64,000 nucleotides of DNA from a virus. Within the stretch, counting starts at the first letter, position 1, and every line of letters begins with the position of its first letter. Positions 56,120 to 64,000 of this stretch are shown here, piece by piece. The notes under the pieces are model-generated. The model saw only the letters and a program-made list of their open reading frames with translations, was not told the origin of the DNA and did no database searches. The position numbers and the translations under genes were made by a program. Location of the stretch: IMG/VR virus record IMGVR_UViG_3300029998_000013, positions 1 to 64,000 of that record, one strand, 5' to 3'.

Positions 56120-58009
56120 TTAAGTTAACTGATGAAGAATATTTTCGGGATTATCCTGATTATGTTTCTAATTCAAAGTTAAGCTTAATTGATCCATCAG
56201 AAGGAGGTTCTGTAGAAAAGTATAATAGTGGATTTCAGAGTTCTTATTCAGAGTCTTTTGAATTAGGATCTGCTGTTCACTCTATGATTCTACAACCTGA
56301 ATTCTATGAGATCTCAGAGATTAAGAAACCTTCTGGAAAGTTGGGATTGTTTGCCGACGAGATGTATAAGTATCAAGAAGAGATTATTCTTACTTTAAGA
56401 GAAGAAATGTTGTTAGCTTCAAAAGCAGTTGATTATTATGCTAATAGTTTTACTGAAAATCGTCAAGCTGCAGCACTTGAAGCTTGTATTCCTTATTGGA
56501 AAGCAAGAAAAGAATTTGAGGAAAGACTTGTGTCTGATAAAGAACAAATTCGTTTATCAGAAGCTATGGCCTCTAAGTTAGATATGTGTATGGGGGGAAT
56601 TAATGGAAATAAGAAAATTCTAAATACATTAAGACCTACTGGAATATTATCAAATGCTGAGGTTTATAATGAGTATGCAATATTTGCTATTGTTGATATT
56701 GAACTTGATGATGGACGAACTGTTGATCTAGGAATTAAAGCAAAGCTTGATAATTTTACGATTAACCATGAAACTGAAGAACTAACTCTTAATGATTTGA
56801 AAACAACTGGAAAACCAGTTAATTTCTTCATGGGAAATAATGTGCGAGTAGGTAATGACTTTGTTTGGTATGATGGATCTTTTCAAAAGTTTCATTATTA
56901 CAGACAAATGGGTGAATTACACGCCCCAACAATAGAAATATTGTAAGCAAACCCTTTTAATTGCTGGGAATTCCATTATTATCAGAATAATGGTGGACAA
57001 TCAGCAGCTAAGGATTAAACAAAATAAATTTTAAAATCTTCTGATATTTATAATTTTTATATGACATTTATTTAATAACTTTGTAGTTATTAATTAAAAA
57101 GAAGATCTATGAAAAATTGTAAAATTATTGGAGAAAAATTCGGACCTTTTGAGGTTTTAGACACAGTTAGACATCAAAATCCAGGTGGAGGGATAGTTAC
57201 TAAATATAAATGTAAATGTTTAAAATGTGGTGAAATTCATATTAAACAATTACATCATTTAAAAGGATTTAAAGGAGATGGATGTTTACTTTGTACTCCT
57301 AAATTAACTGCTTTACCTAGAGCATCAATACACATTAGAAATTACACTAATTACAAACAAAAAATTATTAGTCAAACAAAGCATGAGTTTAATTTAACTT
57401 TTGAAGAATTTGATTCATTAGTTATTAAAAACTGTTATTATTGTAATTCTGAACCTGTGTTTCCGGAAAGATTTAAAACTGAATTTAAAAATAGAGAACT
57501 TGTTTCTTTTAACGGAATTGATAGAATAGATTCTTCTAAAGGATATATTTTTGAAAATTGTATTCCTTGTTGTTCTGTTTGTAATAGAATGAAATCGGAT
57601 ATGATGCAATCTGAATTTTTAAATCATATAAATAAAATTTATAACTTTAATCAAAGTTCAACGACTAGTCCAATGGACGTAGCCCCAAGTGGTGGCGAAA
57701 TGGAGGGAATCCTAACAGATAATGCTGAGGATTAAGATATAGTCTAATCTATATGGTAACATATAGCAGTTCAAAAGAGAACGCATACAAATTAACGAAT
57801 TGTGTGGAATATAAATGATGTATCTTTGGCTCTTGAATTGTGCTATGCACTATACAAGAGGTATTGATTATAAACTCAAAGCTAATATGCTAGTAGTAGA
57901 AACAATTCCTACATTTCAAAGTAGAATTTACGCTGTGAAAAAGAAACATATTCTTCAAGGAATTGAAGAGTTCAAAAATTTATTAATACTTGTAGCAGAA
58001 AATGGATAG
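56080..58009 (+). CDS. PDDEXK phage exonuclease split by a group I intron (exons 56080-56913 and 57818-58009)
   Basis: 341 aa after splicing. Exon 1 carries FRDYPDYVSNSKLSLIDPS, ELGSAVHSMILQPEFY and the nuclease core DLGIKAKLDNF...LNDLKTTGKP (D...DxK). It ends YYRQMG, and exon 2 continues MYLWLLNCAMHY, IYAVKKKHILQGIEEF. The RQ.amYlwl continuity is as in intact relatives (PD-D/ExK, lambda/RecE-type exonucleases). Unspliced mRNA would end after 33 more bases. It works with Sak4 and SSB in recombination. Confidence 0.82.
57076..57083 (+). promoter_or_regulatory. Bacteroidota-type -7 box inside the intron
   Basis: TAACTTTG, 25 bases before the HNH start codon. Confidence 0.5.
57109..57735 (+). 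CDS. HNH homing endonuclease in the exonuclease intron
   Basis: 208 aa. Zinc-finger-like KCKCLKCGEIH and CLLCT at the front, then HNH elements CYYCNSEPVF, NGIDRIDSSKGYIFENCIPC and CSVCNRMKSDM. The last 27 codons run through the intron R element, and its stop touches S, so coding and ribozyme sequence overlap. Confidence 0.88.
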   Translation: MKNCKIIGEKFGPFEVLDTVRHQNPGGGIVTKYKCKCLKCGEIHIKQLHHLKGFKGDGCLLCTPKLTALPRASIHIRNYTNYKQKIISQTKHEFNLTFEEFDSLVIKNCYYCNSEPVFPERFKTEFKNRELVSFNGIDRIDSSKGYIFENCIPCCSVCNRMKSDMMQSEFLNHINKIYNFNQSSTTSPMDVAPSGGEMEGILTDNAED

Positions 58010-58385
58010 AATTGCAGTTGATTCAACGGTCACCAGCTTAGAGAAGTTAGAATATGTGGATAAACTTGATGCTTATAACAAAGTGTTTTCAACAGGAAAC
58101 CTTGGAGTAGATATGGGTGATAAACTTGTTCTTATTTCTCTTGTTGCATTGACTTGGTCTAAGATGAAAGAAAAAAATCCACAGATATTACCATTAGACA
58201 TTTTGATGACTTTAACAGGAGAGACAAAAAGTAATAAAGCTTTTTATCAATTCTTAGAAGCTTTATCAATAATTGTTACTGATATGTCTTATGGATGCAC
58301 CAAATTTGATGCTTGCGGACTAAAGTCTTCGCAGGAAATTTTAAACAAAATTAAAGAAATATTAAGTACATGGCTCCCATTCTAG
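58002..58385 (+). CDS. Hypothetical protein
   Basis: 127 aa, helical, with MGDKLVLISLVALTWSKMKE. Overlaps exon 2 of the exonuclease by 8 bases and the AAA+ gene by 16 bases. Function unknown. Confidence 0.6.
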   Translation: MDRIAVDSTVTSLEKLEYVDKLDAYNKVFSTGNLGVDMGDKLVLISLVALTWSKMKEKNPQILPLDILMTLTGETKSNKAFYQFLEALSIIVTDMSYGCTKFDACGLKSSQEILNKIKEILSTWLPF

Positions 58386-59302
58386 AAGAATCATCTCCCT
58401 TATTATTCTCTCTTGGTAGTCTATTTGATACTGAGGAAGAAACAGATAGACAAGAAAATGTTTCAATGTGGGTTCAGGACAAGGATATTATCCGAGCCTC
58501 AACCGATTTGACAATTCTTAAAAAACTCGAATCCGGAGTTTATTGTGTTAATTTTGATAGAGAGAACGGTCTTTATTGTATTGCCATGAAGCCTGTTTCA
58601 GATGAATTATTTATATTTTCGGACTCAATTACCTCAAAGCTTATGCAAGAGATTAATTTATTCTGGACAAAAGCTCCTGTTTATAAGGAGAATAACTTAA
58701 TTCATAAGCGTGGGATCCTTTTAGAAGGATGCCCTGGTACTGGTAAAAGTTCTATTATTACTCTTTTATCTAATGAAATCATTAGTAAAGGAGGAGTTGT
58801 ATTTAAAGTTACGGGATTTAGAAATCTAAATTACTACGTAGACTTTATGCGATATCAATTTAGAAAACTGCAACCAGATACCCCAGTAATTACAATTCTT
58901 GAGGATTTAGACCAATATGGCGATGTAGCTGAAGAGCTACTTGATTTTCTAGATGGGAAAACTCATTTAGATCATCATGTTATTATTGCGACATCAAATA
59001 ATACTGAAGAAATACCTGACACTTTTCTACGACCTAGTAGAATTGACTTAAAGATTGAAATTCCTTTACCGAGTGAAGAAACTCGAAGAGAGTATTTTGT
59101 ATTTAAGAAAGTGCCTGAGGCCGATATCGAAAAGTTGGTAGAGTTAACTGATAATTTATCATTAGCTGATCTAAAAGAAGTTTATATTTGTATTTACTTA
59201 TTAGACTATAGTATCGAAGACGCTATAGAAAAAACCACTAAGCCCCGTGAAAAGAAGAATTACTTGCAATTTAATGCAAACGGAGGTAGTATGGCGATTT
59301 AA
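58370..59302 (+). CDS. AAA+ ATPase of BCS1/CDC48 type
   Basis: 310 aa. Walker A is LEGCPGTGKSSII near residue 120, Walker B VITILEDLDQY near 175, sensor 1 IIATSNNTEEI, and arginine-finger region TFLRPSRIDLKI. Possibly a clamp-loader-like or protein-remodelling ATPase; the class is firm, the target unknown. Confidence 0.8.
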   Translation: MAPILEESSPLLFSLGSLFDTEEETDRQENVSMWVQDKDIIRASTDLTILKKLESGVYCVNFDRENGLYCIAMKPVSDELFIFSDSITSKLMQEINLFWTKAPVYKENNLIHKRGILLEGCPGTGKSSIITLLSNEIISKGGVVFKVTGFRNLNYYVDFMRYQFRKLQPDTPVITILEDLDQYGDVAEELLDFLDGKTHLDHHVIIATSNNTEEIPDTFLRPSRIDLKIEIPLPSEETRREYFVFKKVPEADIEKLVELTDNLSLADLKEVYICIYLLDYSIEDAIEKTTKPREKKNYLQFNANGGSMAI

Positions 59303-59347
59303 CAAAAAATTAACATACTTTATAGCATTTTATTCAAACTAAAGTGC

Positions 59348-59355
59348 TATCTTTG
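59348..59355 (+). promoter_or_regulatory. Bacteroidota-type -7 box
   Basis: TATCTTTG, 67 bases before the next start codon, in a 120-base AT-rich gap. Confidence 0.5.
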
Positions 59356-59422
59356 TATTGATAATCAGATGAAATAACACTAATAGATAAAGAATAAATT
59401 TAAATTTAAATGTGAATGAATT

Positions 59423-60001
59423 ATGAAAACAGTAGAAGCTCAAGGTTATAACAAAGAAAAAGCACTTGAATCAACAGGTTTAGACGTCCAATTGGACATG
59501 TTAAAGAACGCAACACAGGCTTGGAAGAAAGCTGGTTCGCCGATGAATACCAAAGATCTTAATAGATTTATGGCAGAATACATCAAACGTAATAAACTTG
59601 TAGGTGCATACTTAGTTGTTGAAGCCTCCTCTGACGACACTCGTCTTCGTCCTTACAGCGTTATCAACGAAACAACAAAAGGAAAACGCAAAACGACTAC
59701 AACTTATCAAATTAAAGAAGCTGAATTGAAAGTTAAGTTTACAACTATGATTACTGACGAAAACGAAGAAATCGCAGTACCAGTTGTTGATGTAGTAGCT
59801 GTCGGAGCTGTTGAAGCTCGCGCAGACAAGAAAGACACTGCTCTGAAAATTATGAAAGAGCTTATCGAAGTAAACAAAAAAGATTATGTAGTTGAAATTG
59901 TTAAGGAAGTTACCGAAGGACAAAAATATGCCGGTTATGGCCAATATACACCTTCGAAATCTGCTAAACTTGGCAAATTCTTATTCTTTGTACAAGAATA
60001 A
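59423..60001 (+). CDS. Hypothetical protein with its own promoter and terminator
   Basis: 192 aa. An N-terminal helical part (NKEKALESTGLDVQLDMLKN) and a beta-rich C-terminal half. Codon use is more GC-rich at third positions than its neighbours, and the gene stands alone between a promoter box and a strong terminator, which suggests high expression. Function unknown. Confidence 0.65.
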   Translation: MKTVEAQGYNKEKALESTGLDVQLDMLKNATQAWKKAGSPMNTKDLNRFMAEYIKRNKLVGAYLVVEASSDDTRLRPYSVINETTKGKRKTTTTYQIKEAELKVKFTTMITDENEEIAVPVVDVVAVGAVEARADKKDTALKIMKELIEVNKKDYVVEIVKEVTEGQKYAGYGQYTPSKSAKLGKFLFFVQE

Positions 60002-60026
60002 TCATTGATTAACTAACTAATCACAC

Positions 60027-60060
60027 AGGTCAGCAGTCGCAAGATTGCTGACCTTTTTCT
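60027..60060 (+). terminator. Intrinsic terminator
   Basis: AGGTCAGCA (60027-60035) pairs with TGCTGACCT (60046-60054), then TTTTCTTT. Confidence 0.85.
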
Positions 60061-60097
60061 TTAATATTAACGGCGTAACAGCTTATAAAACTAATAC

Positions 60098-61435
60098 ATG
60101 AACACAGACGTAACACACGATGCCACTATTGATGAGGCTATGCAGGAAAGATCCAGCATAGAAACCTTAAGAGATAGTGCAAACAGAATTACTGGATATA
60201 GATTTAGCATTTTAGTACATGATAAACCTACATTGTCTGGAGAGATGACACGTGAGGAAGTTGAGAAAATGTATAGATTGTATTCCCAAGAAGGAGCAAG
60301 TCTAACTCAACGTACAATCGTAAGAGAATTTCCGAATTATACATTTCCGCAATTCAAAAAGATCCTTCGAGCTTTTAACATCACCAAATCGTCTGCTCCG
60401 TTAGCTCCTCATACTCTAGAGGAACTTACAACGGAAGAGGCTGTAGAGATTGCTTTACAGAACAAAGAAAATGATTTCTTTAAGAAATTAGAGCAAGAAA
60501 GGGGTAAACGCACCGAACAGCGTTTAAAAGAAATTACAAAAGAGTATCAAACATTTAAAGAAAAGGCCAATGACTTTGAAGCCTTCTTCGCATCTTTAGA
60601 CATTACTGCTCATATTGAAGCCATTAGGCCTCAAGAAAATGCAGATAAAGTTATTGTGGTATATCTAAGTGATATGCACATTGGTGCTGATGTTAGTAGA
60701 TATTCAATCTTTGCAAATGAGTATAATGCAAAGGAAGTTAAGAAAAGATTAAACAAAGTACTTCAATCTGTTCTACAATTGGCTCAAATGACCGGAGCTA
60801 CAGATATCATCGTATGTAATATTGGTGATTCTCTGGATGGATATGATGCCCAAACTACTAGAGGTGGGCATAATTTACCTCAAAATATGGATAATAAAGA
60901 TCAACTAAAGAACTTTGTTCAACTAATGGTAGATTTCTTCGGAAGTCTTGCTAATAGTGGATACTTTATGTCGATTAAGTATTACTGTGTAGAAGGTGGT
61001 AATCATGACGGAGATTTTGGATATGCTGCAAATTTTGCATTGCAATCCTATCTTCGTTCAGCTGGTATCGAAGCTGTGATATTTGACCAGTATATTGACC
61101 ATTTCAAATATGGTAAACATACTTTTGTCCTATGTCATGGTAAAGATGCTAAGGATGTCTTTAAAAATATGCCTTTAGTTTTAAGTAAAGGTGTAGAAAA
61201 TCAAATTGATGAATACTTAGACTATCACAGTCTAAAAGGCAATATTCACTTTGTAAAAGGTGATTTGCACCAATCAGCAACCACTTATGGAAAGCGTTTC
61301 AGATACAAGTCTGTAGCTTCTTTATTTGGCTCAAGTGCTTGGATTCATAAAAACTTTGGTAATACCAAAGCAGCTGTTGATATTGACATTATTGATGGAG
61401 ATAAGATTTTGGAAACAAGAGTAATTCTCAATTGA
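60098..61435 (+). CDS. Large metallophosphoesterase with helical N-terminal region
   Basis: 445 aa. The first about 175 residues are helical with a winged-helix-like part (EEVEKMYRLYSQEGASLTQR) and a coiled coil. The phosphoesterase core follows: VYLSDMHIGADV, CNIGDSLDGYD, VEGGNHDGDFG, LCHGKDAKD and VKGDLHQSA. The order matches the SbcD/Mre11-like superfamily, although no SbcC is nearby. A DNA-processing role is plausible. Confidence 0.78.
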   Translation: MNTDVTHDATIDEAMQERSSIETLRDSANRITGYRFSILVHDKPTLSGEMTREEVEKMYRLYSQEGASLTQRTIVREFPNYTFPQFKKILRAFNITKSSAPLAPHTLEELTTEEAVEIALQNKENDFFKKLEQERGKRTEQRLKEITKEYQTFKEKANDFEAFFASLDITAHIEAIRPQENADKVIVVYLSDMHIGADVSRYSIFANEYNAKEVKKRLNKVLQSVLQLAQMTGATDIIVCNIGDSLDGYDAQTTRGGHNLPQNMDNKDQLKNFVQLMVDFFGSLANSGYFMSIKYYCVEGGNHDGDFGYAANFALQSYLRSAGIEAVIFDQYIDHFKYGKHTFVLCHGKDAKDVFKNMPLVLSKGVENQIDEYLDYHSLKGNIHFVKGDLHQSATTYGKRFRYKSVASLFGSSAWIHKNFGNTKAAVDIDIIDGDKILETRVILN

Positions 61436-61436
61436 T

Positions 61437-62039
61437 ATGACAAGACAACGCATTCACATAGACTTTGATCGAAATGTAGTAACTGGAAAAGAGTTGAAGG
61501 AAGCGTTCTTTAGAACAACTCTGGCTCCTCTAGAAAAAACTATCGAACAAGTCTATGTGTCTAAAGCTCCTAAAGCAACTGATTTCCATGTGGAAATTGC
61601 TGCCGAAGGCCATAATGATGGAACAGTTTTGTTTTATTATAAAGGAAAGATTGCGTTTATGGGTGAGCAGGAAGTTAAAAGAAATGTTTCAGCAACTCGA
61701 ACAGAGTTAAGTAAACAGCTTTTGCAACTTCTTCATTATCATTACCAAAAAGTAGTAGTGCCCCCCAATCCTCCTAAATATAATTATAAAGTCTTTATAT
61801 TAAACAGTAGTAAATTCTTTGCTTATGTTTATTTAGAAGATTTAACAGAAGTTCTTAACCAGCTTGTTCCGTTATTTAAAGAGATTGAGTGTTCTGCTTC
61901 TCAGACTTGGAATCAACCAAGATTACAAATGGCCATGAAATCTATTATGGATAGCATTCCTATTGTTGTTCATGAGATTACAGATGGCTTTAAGTTGAAT
62001 GATTGTTATCGAGAAATGTATTTACATTGTTTAGATTAA
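61437..62039 (+). CDS. Hypothetical protein
   Basis: 200 aa, basic, alpha/beta: FDRNVVTGKELKEAFFRTTL and GTVLFYYKGKIAFMGEQEVK. It starts one base after the phosphoesterase stop. Family unknown. Confidence 0.6.
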   Translation: MTRQRIHIDFDRNVVTGKELKEAFFRTTLAPLEKTIEQVYVSKAPKATDFHVEIAAEGHNDGTVLFYYKGKIAFMGEQEVKRNVSATRTELSKQLLQLLHYHYQKVVVPPNPPKYNYKVFILNSSKFFAYVYLEDLTEVLNQLVPLFKEIECSASQTWNQPRLQMAMKSIMDSIPIVVHEITDGFKLNDCYREMYLHCLD

Positions 62040-62040
62040 T

Positions 62041-62244
62041 ATGAAAGAAGTAATTGTTGCCTTAAATGAAGACATCAAAATCAATTTGCAAAAAATAAAA
62101 TTATTGCAGAAAGAAATTGATGATAATAAAGTTGCTATTGCAGCTTTACAAAGAGTATGTAAACATGCTTACGGATGTACAGGTCATGATAGTCATAAAG
62201 ACCATTTTACTTGTTTAATCTGTGGCGATACTTATAGTGCCTAG
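62041..62244 (+). CDS. Small coiled-coil/zinc protein
   Basis: 67 aa. A helix at residues 5-38 and a Cys/His cluster CKHAYGCTGHDSHKDH followed by CLICG that could bind zinc. Function unknown. Confidence 0.6.
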   Translation: MKEVIVALNEDIKINLQKIKLLQKEIDDNKVAIAALQRVCKHAYGCTGHDSHKDHFTCLICGDTYSA

Positions 62245-62291
62245 ATATCATACTTATAGATACAGTTGTTAAACGAATTTAATATACCTTA

Positions 62292-63050
62292 ATGGATATT
62301 ACTGTATCAGAATTGTTGAAAGGAAAACCGACAATTATCAAAAATAAAGAGTTTTTCCAAACTAAATCATATGTAGAACCATTCTTAAATAAGATGGCAG
62401 CTCTTACAAGTGATTTTAGGATTCAAGTTAAAATGCCAGATCAAATAACTTTTGGTCCAGATGCACAAGACTTGACTTATAATAGAGTGTTGATTCAGGC
62501 AGTGATGCCTCAACAACAGATGGTAGATGGTCATGAAGAAGTAATTGGCTTTCTATATGGAATTGATGTCAAACGTCCTGTTGTAAAAATTTACAGAGGA
62601 TATTTAAATCAAGCCTGCACTAATCTAACTGTATTTAATCCTCAATGGATTCAGATACAAGAGTTAGTTCCAGGTGATCCTATTAATTATTCTGCTATTA
62701 AGAATCTTATGGAGCAGACTAGTGACTTTCAAACTAGACTTCAGAAAATGAAAGAAACCACAATTGAGCGCGATAAACGTAAACAATATCTAGGGGAATG
62801 GGTTGATTACTCTTTGAGAGAGGCCCAAGATTATGGATTTGGTAAAGTCAAGATCGCTGTAAGTACTCCTATTGATGCCTATAAACAGTTGTTTATTGAT
62901 CAAGATAGTGAATACTATATTCCTGAAGGAATTGATCCAACTTTGTTCGATGTTTATAATAGCTTTACTCAAATTGTTACTGACGATAAGAAAGATATTA
63001 TGAATAAATTTGAGAAAACTATGATTATTAATCGTTTACTTAACGTCTAA
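62292..63050 (+). CDS. Hypothetical protein
   Basis: 252 aa, alpha/beta: FGPDAQDLTYNRVLIQAVM and PVVKIYRGYLNQACTNLTVF. The latter resembles host-protein-like or head-adjacent phage proteins, but no family is sure. Stop overlaps the next start. Confidence 0.6.
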   Translation: MDITVSELLKGKPTIIKNKEFFQTKSYVEPFLNKMAALTSDFRIQVKMPDQITFGPDAQDLTYNRVLIQAVMPQQQMVDGHEEVIGFLYGIDVKRPVVKIYRGYLNQACTNLTVFNPQWIQIQELVPGDPINYSAIKNLMEQTSDFQTRLQKMKETTIERDKRKQYLGEWVDYSLREAQDYGFGKVKIAVSTPIDAYKQLFIDQDSEYYIPEGIDPTLFDVYNSFTQIVTDDKKDIMNKFEKTMIINRLLNV

Positions 63051-63265
63051 TGAAATTTGCGGTAGGATATATTAATTTCTTTGATAATGATCTTATTATT
63101 GAAGTCATTGAAGCTAATAACTGGAAATTAGCATTGTCTAAGCACAGTCATTTAATTAACTCTGGAATTGATTTATTTTTCGGAGATACATTAGAAAATG
63201 TAAAAGTGCAGGCTTTTAATTGTGATATGATGATTGATGTTGTTTTATTAGATGAAGATTGTTAA
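63050..63265 (+). CDS. Hypothetical small protein
   Basis: 71 aa: VGYINFFDNDLIIEVIEANN and a LFFGDTLENVKVQAFNCDMM segment. Overlaps both neighbours. Function unknown. Confidence 0.6.
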   Translation: MKFAVGYINFFDNDLIIEVIEANNWKLALSKHSHLINSGIDLFFGDTLENVKVQAFNCDMMIDVVLLDEDC

Positions 63266-63521
63266 AGTTATCTATGATGATAAAACGAGCTTTATTCTAG
63301 ACATTGTTAATAATCTAGACGTAAAAGTATTGATTGATAGTTTTAACATTGATGATTATCGACAAAAGAAAAAAGCTCTCCCAATTATGACAAGAAATGG
63401 AACTACTCAAGTTCCTCTTGTCGTATTTGCGGATGAAAACTTAGATGAATATGCTGCTATTTGGAGCGAAACAAAGCCAGATTGGGAATTAGAAATAAAG
63501 AAAATTTTAGAAAATGAATAA
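63252..63521 (+). CDS. Thioredoxin-fold-like small protein
   Basis: 89 aa. IMTRNGTTQVPLVVFADENL with a cis-Pro-like TQVP step, then DEYAAIWSETKPDWELEI, resembles small phage glutaredoxin-like folds. The active-site Cys pair is absent, so it is unlikely to be a redox enzyme. Confidence 0.5.
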   Translation: MKIVKVIYDDKTSFILDIVNNLDVKVLIDSFNIDDYRQKKKALPIMTRNGTTQVPLVVFADENLDEYAAIWSETKPDWELEIKKILENE

Positions 63522-63684
63522 ATATCGAATTTATTTAAACAATAATGATCTCACAGATAGTGTTGATATATCAGCAGATTATCCTCAGGTTATGGGAAAC
63601 ATAATCATCTTTTATATAGGAGATGAAGTTGTAGCAAGTATACCACCAGCCTTAGTTTTTATTAGATTACCTAAAGAAGACTAA
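63514..63684 (+). CDS. Small hypothetical protein
   Basis: 56 aa: MNKYRIYLNNNDLTDSVDIS, then NIIIFYIGDEVVASIPPALV. ATGAATAA overlap with the previous gene. A small beta fold, function unknown. Confidence 0.5.
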   Translation: MNKYRIYLNNNDLTDSVDISADYPQVMGNIIIFYIGDEVVASIPPALVFIRLPKED

Positions 63685-63685
63685 T

Positions 63686-63907
63686 ATGATGATGTTTTTT
63701 ACAGAAGATGATATTGTTTCCTTTGGAAATTATATGATGTCTTCATTAAGAGAAAGAAAAATCAGAGAGGCTGTAGAGCTTTCTGAAGACGAAGATCAAA
63801 TCCAAGCTAGATTGAGATCAGTGAGTGATGCCGATCTAGGTAATTGGGCTTATCTAATGAATCAAGCTGTTGCCCAAGGTACAGCAAATAATCGTTCTGA
63901 AGAATAA
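63686..63907 (+). CDS. Small acidic helical protein
   Basis: 73 aa: FTEDDIVSFGNYMMSSLRER, then an acidic tail. Stop overlaps the dUTPase start. The F..DD...FG.YLLS.ER pattern recurs in phage small proteins. Function unknown. Confidence 0.55.
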   Translation: MMMFFTEDDIVSFGNYMMSSLRERKIREAVELSEDEDQIQARLRSVSDADLGNWAYLMNQAVAQGTANNRSEE

Positions 63908-64000
63908 TGAAAGTAGATGTTGTAAATCAAGGAATTAATGAACTTCCAAAATATGCTAAAGCTGGTGATTCTGGAATGGATTTAAGAGCTAATTTTTCAA
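63907..64000 (+). CDS. dut: dUTPase, 3' end outside the window
   Basis: The first 31 codons read VVNQGINELPKYAKAGDSGM then DLRANF. The A..GDSGMDLRA segment is dUTPase motif I, with the Asp that binds catalytic metal. It converts dUTP to dUMP and keeps uracil out of DNA. The rest of the gene is beyond position 64000. Confidence 0.85.
   Translation, partial: MKVDVVNQGINELPKYAKAGDSGMDLRANFS

Larger units (their letters stand above)
56914..57817 (+). other. Group I intron in the exonuclease gene
   Basis: 904 bases, U before the 5' site and G at the 3' end. P AATTGCTGGGAA (56959-56970), Q AATCAGCAGCTAAGG (56999-57013), R GTTCAACGACTAGTCC (57656-57671), S AAGATATAGTCT (57734-57745). Core segments match the classic group I consensus closely. 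Confidence 0.88.

Noticed and set aside
1-64000. Uniform reassignment of TGA to Trp over the whole window
   Set aside because: Many genes end at TGA in ATGA overlaps, and reading through at 17429 and 38529 gives long out-of-frame extensions over other genes.
1-64000. CRISPR array
   Set aside because: No regularly spaced identical repeats of 24-37 bases were seen; the tRNA array is the only repetitive array.

Overview
The window is one continuous stretch of a large tailed-phage (Caudoviricetes) genome whose host is most likely a member of the Bacteroidota. The evidence is the small, tightly packed, almost wholly plus-strand genes, the lack of Shine-Dalgarno sequences, -7 boxes of the Bacteroidota type TAnnTTTG, the absence of encoded CCA tails, and a phage replication set with no ribosomal or metabolic core. 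No capsid, tail or terminase gene is present, so the order and genus cannot be fixed. Introns, many tRNAs and a UAG-decoding tRNA recall large crAss-like and huge Bacteroidota phages, but that is inference.

Layout. (1) 1-12.6 kb: a MoxR-type AAA+ ATPase, vWA-like proteins, a TROVE/DUF2828-like vWA protein and a large repeat-bearing SPFH protein. Between them lie two structured non-coding RNAs (2433-2893 and 5335-5580). Six copies of a stem-closed RNA element with the consensus ACAGCAAAUCCAAA lie at 5.36-12.58 kb. (2) 11.3-14.1 kb: a PurA/PurZ-family synthetase and an IMPDH/GMP-reductase-family enzyme. (3) 14.1-33.6 kb: the translation island. It holds an L7/L12 C-domain-like protein, a tmRNA whose T loop is split by a group I intron, about 27 tRNAs covering all 20 amino acids plus a CUA (amber) tRNA, a PTH2-like peptidyl-tRNA hydrolase and several homing endonucleases. 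Many tiny hypothetical genes are interspersed. (4) 33.6-47.7 kb: a CDC48/FtsH-type ATPase, two metallophosphoesterases, RNase HI, ClpP, ferritin, family A DNA polymerase, three FETNSSSSHS paralogues and a radical SAM enzyme. (5) 47.7-64 kb: the replication and recombination block. It holds an SF2 helicase split by an intron exactly in Walker A, a DnaB-like helicase, a Sak4-like ATPase, SSB-like proteins, a TOPRIM primase, an Hjc-like resolvase, a PDDEXK exonuclease split by a group I intron, an AAA+ ATPase, a metallophosphoesterase and the start of a dUTPase.

The most unusual signals concern the genetic code and RNA. Two GIY-YIG endonucleases and one HNH endonuclease carry in-frame TGA at positions where their families have conserved tryptophan (4, 3 and 1 codons). 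One resolvase gene also carries an in-frame TGA. Meanwhile many core genes clearly stop at TGA, and several at TAG although a UAG-reading tRNA is encoded. This suggests either mosaic origin or stage-dependent decoding. The tmRNA, L12-like protein, PTH, ClpP and full tRNA set together indicate that the phage takes over translation and its quality control.
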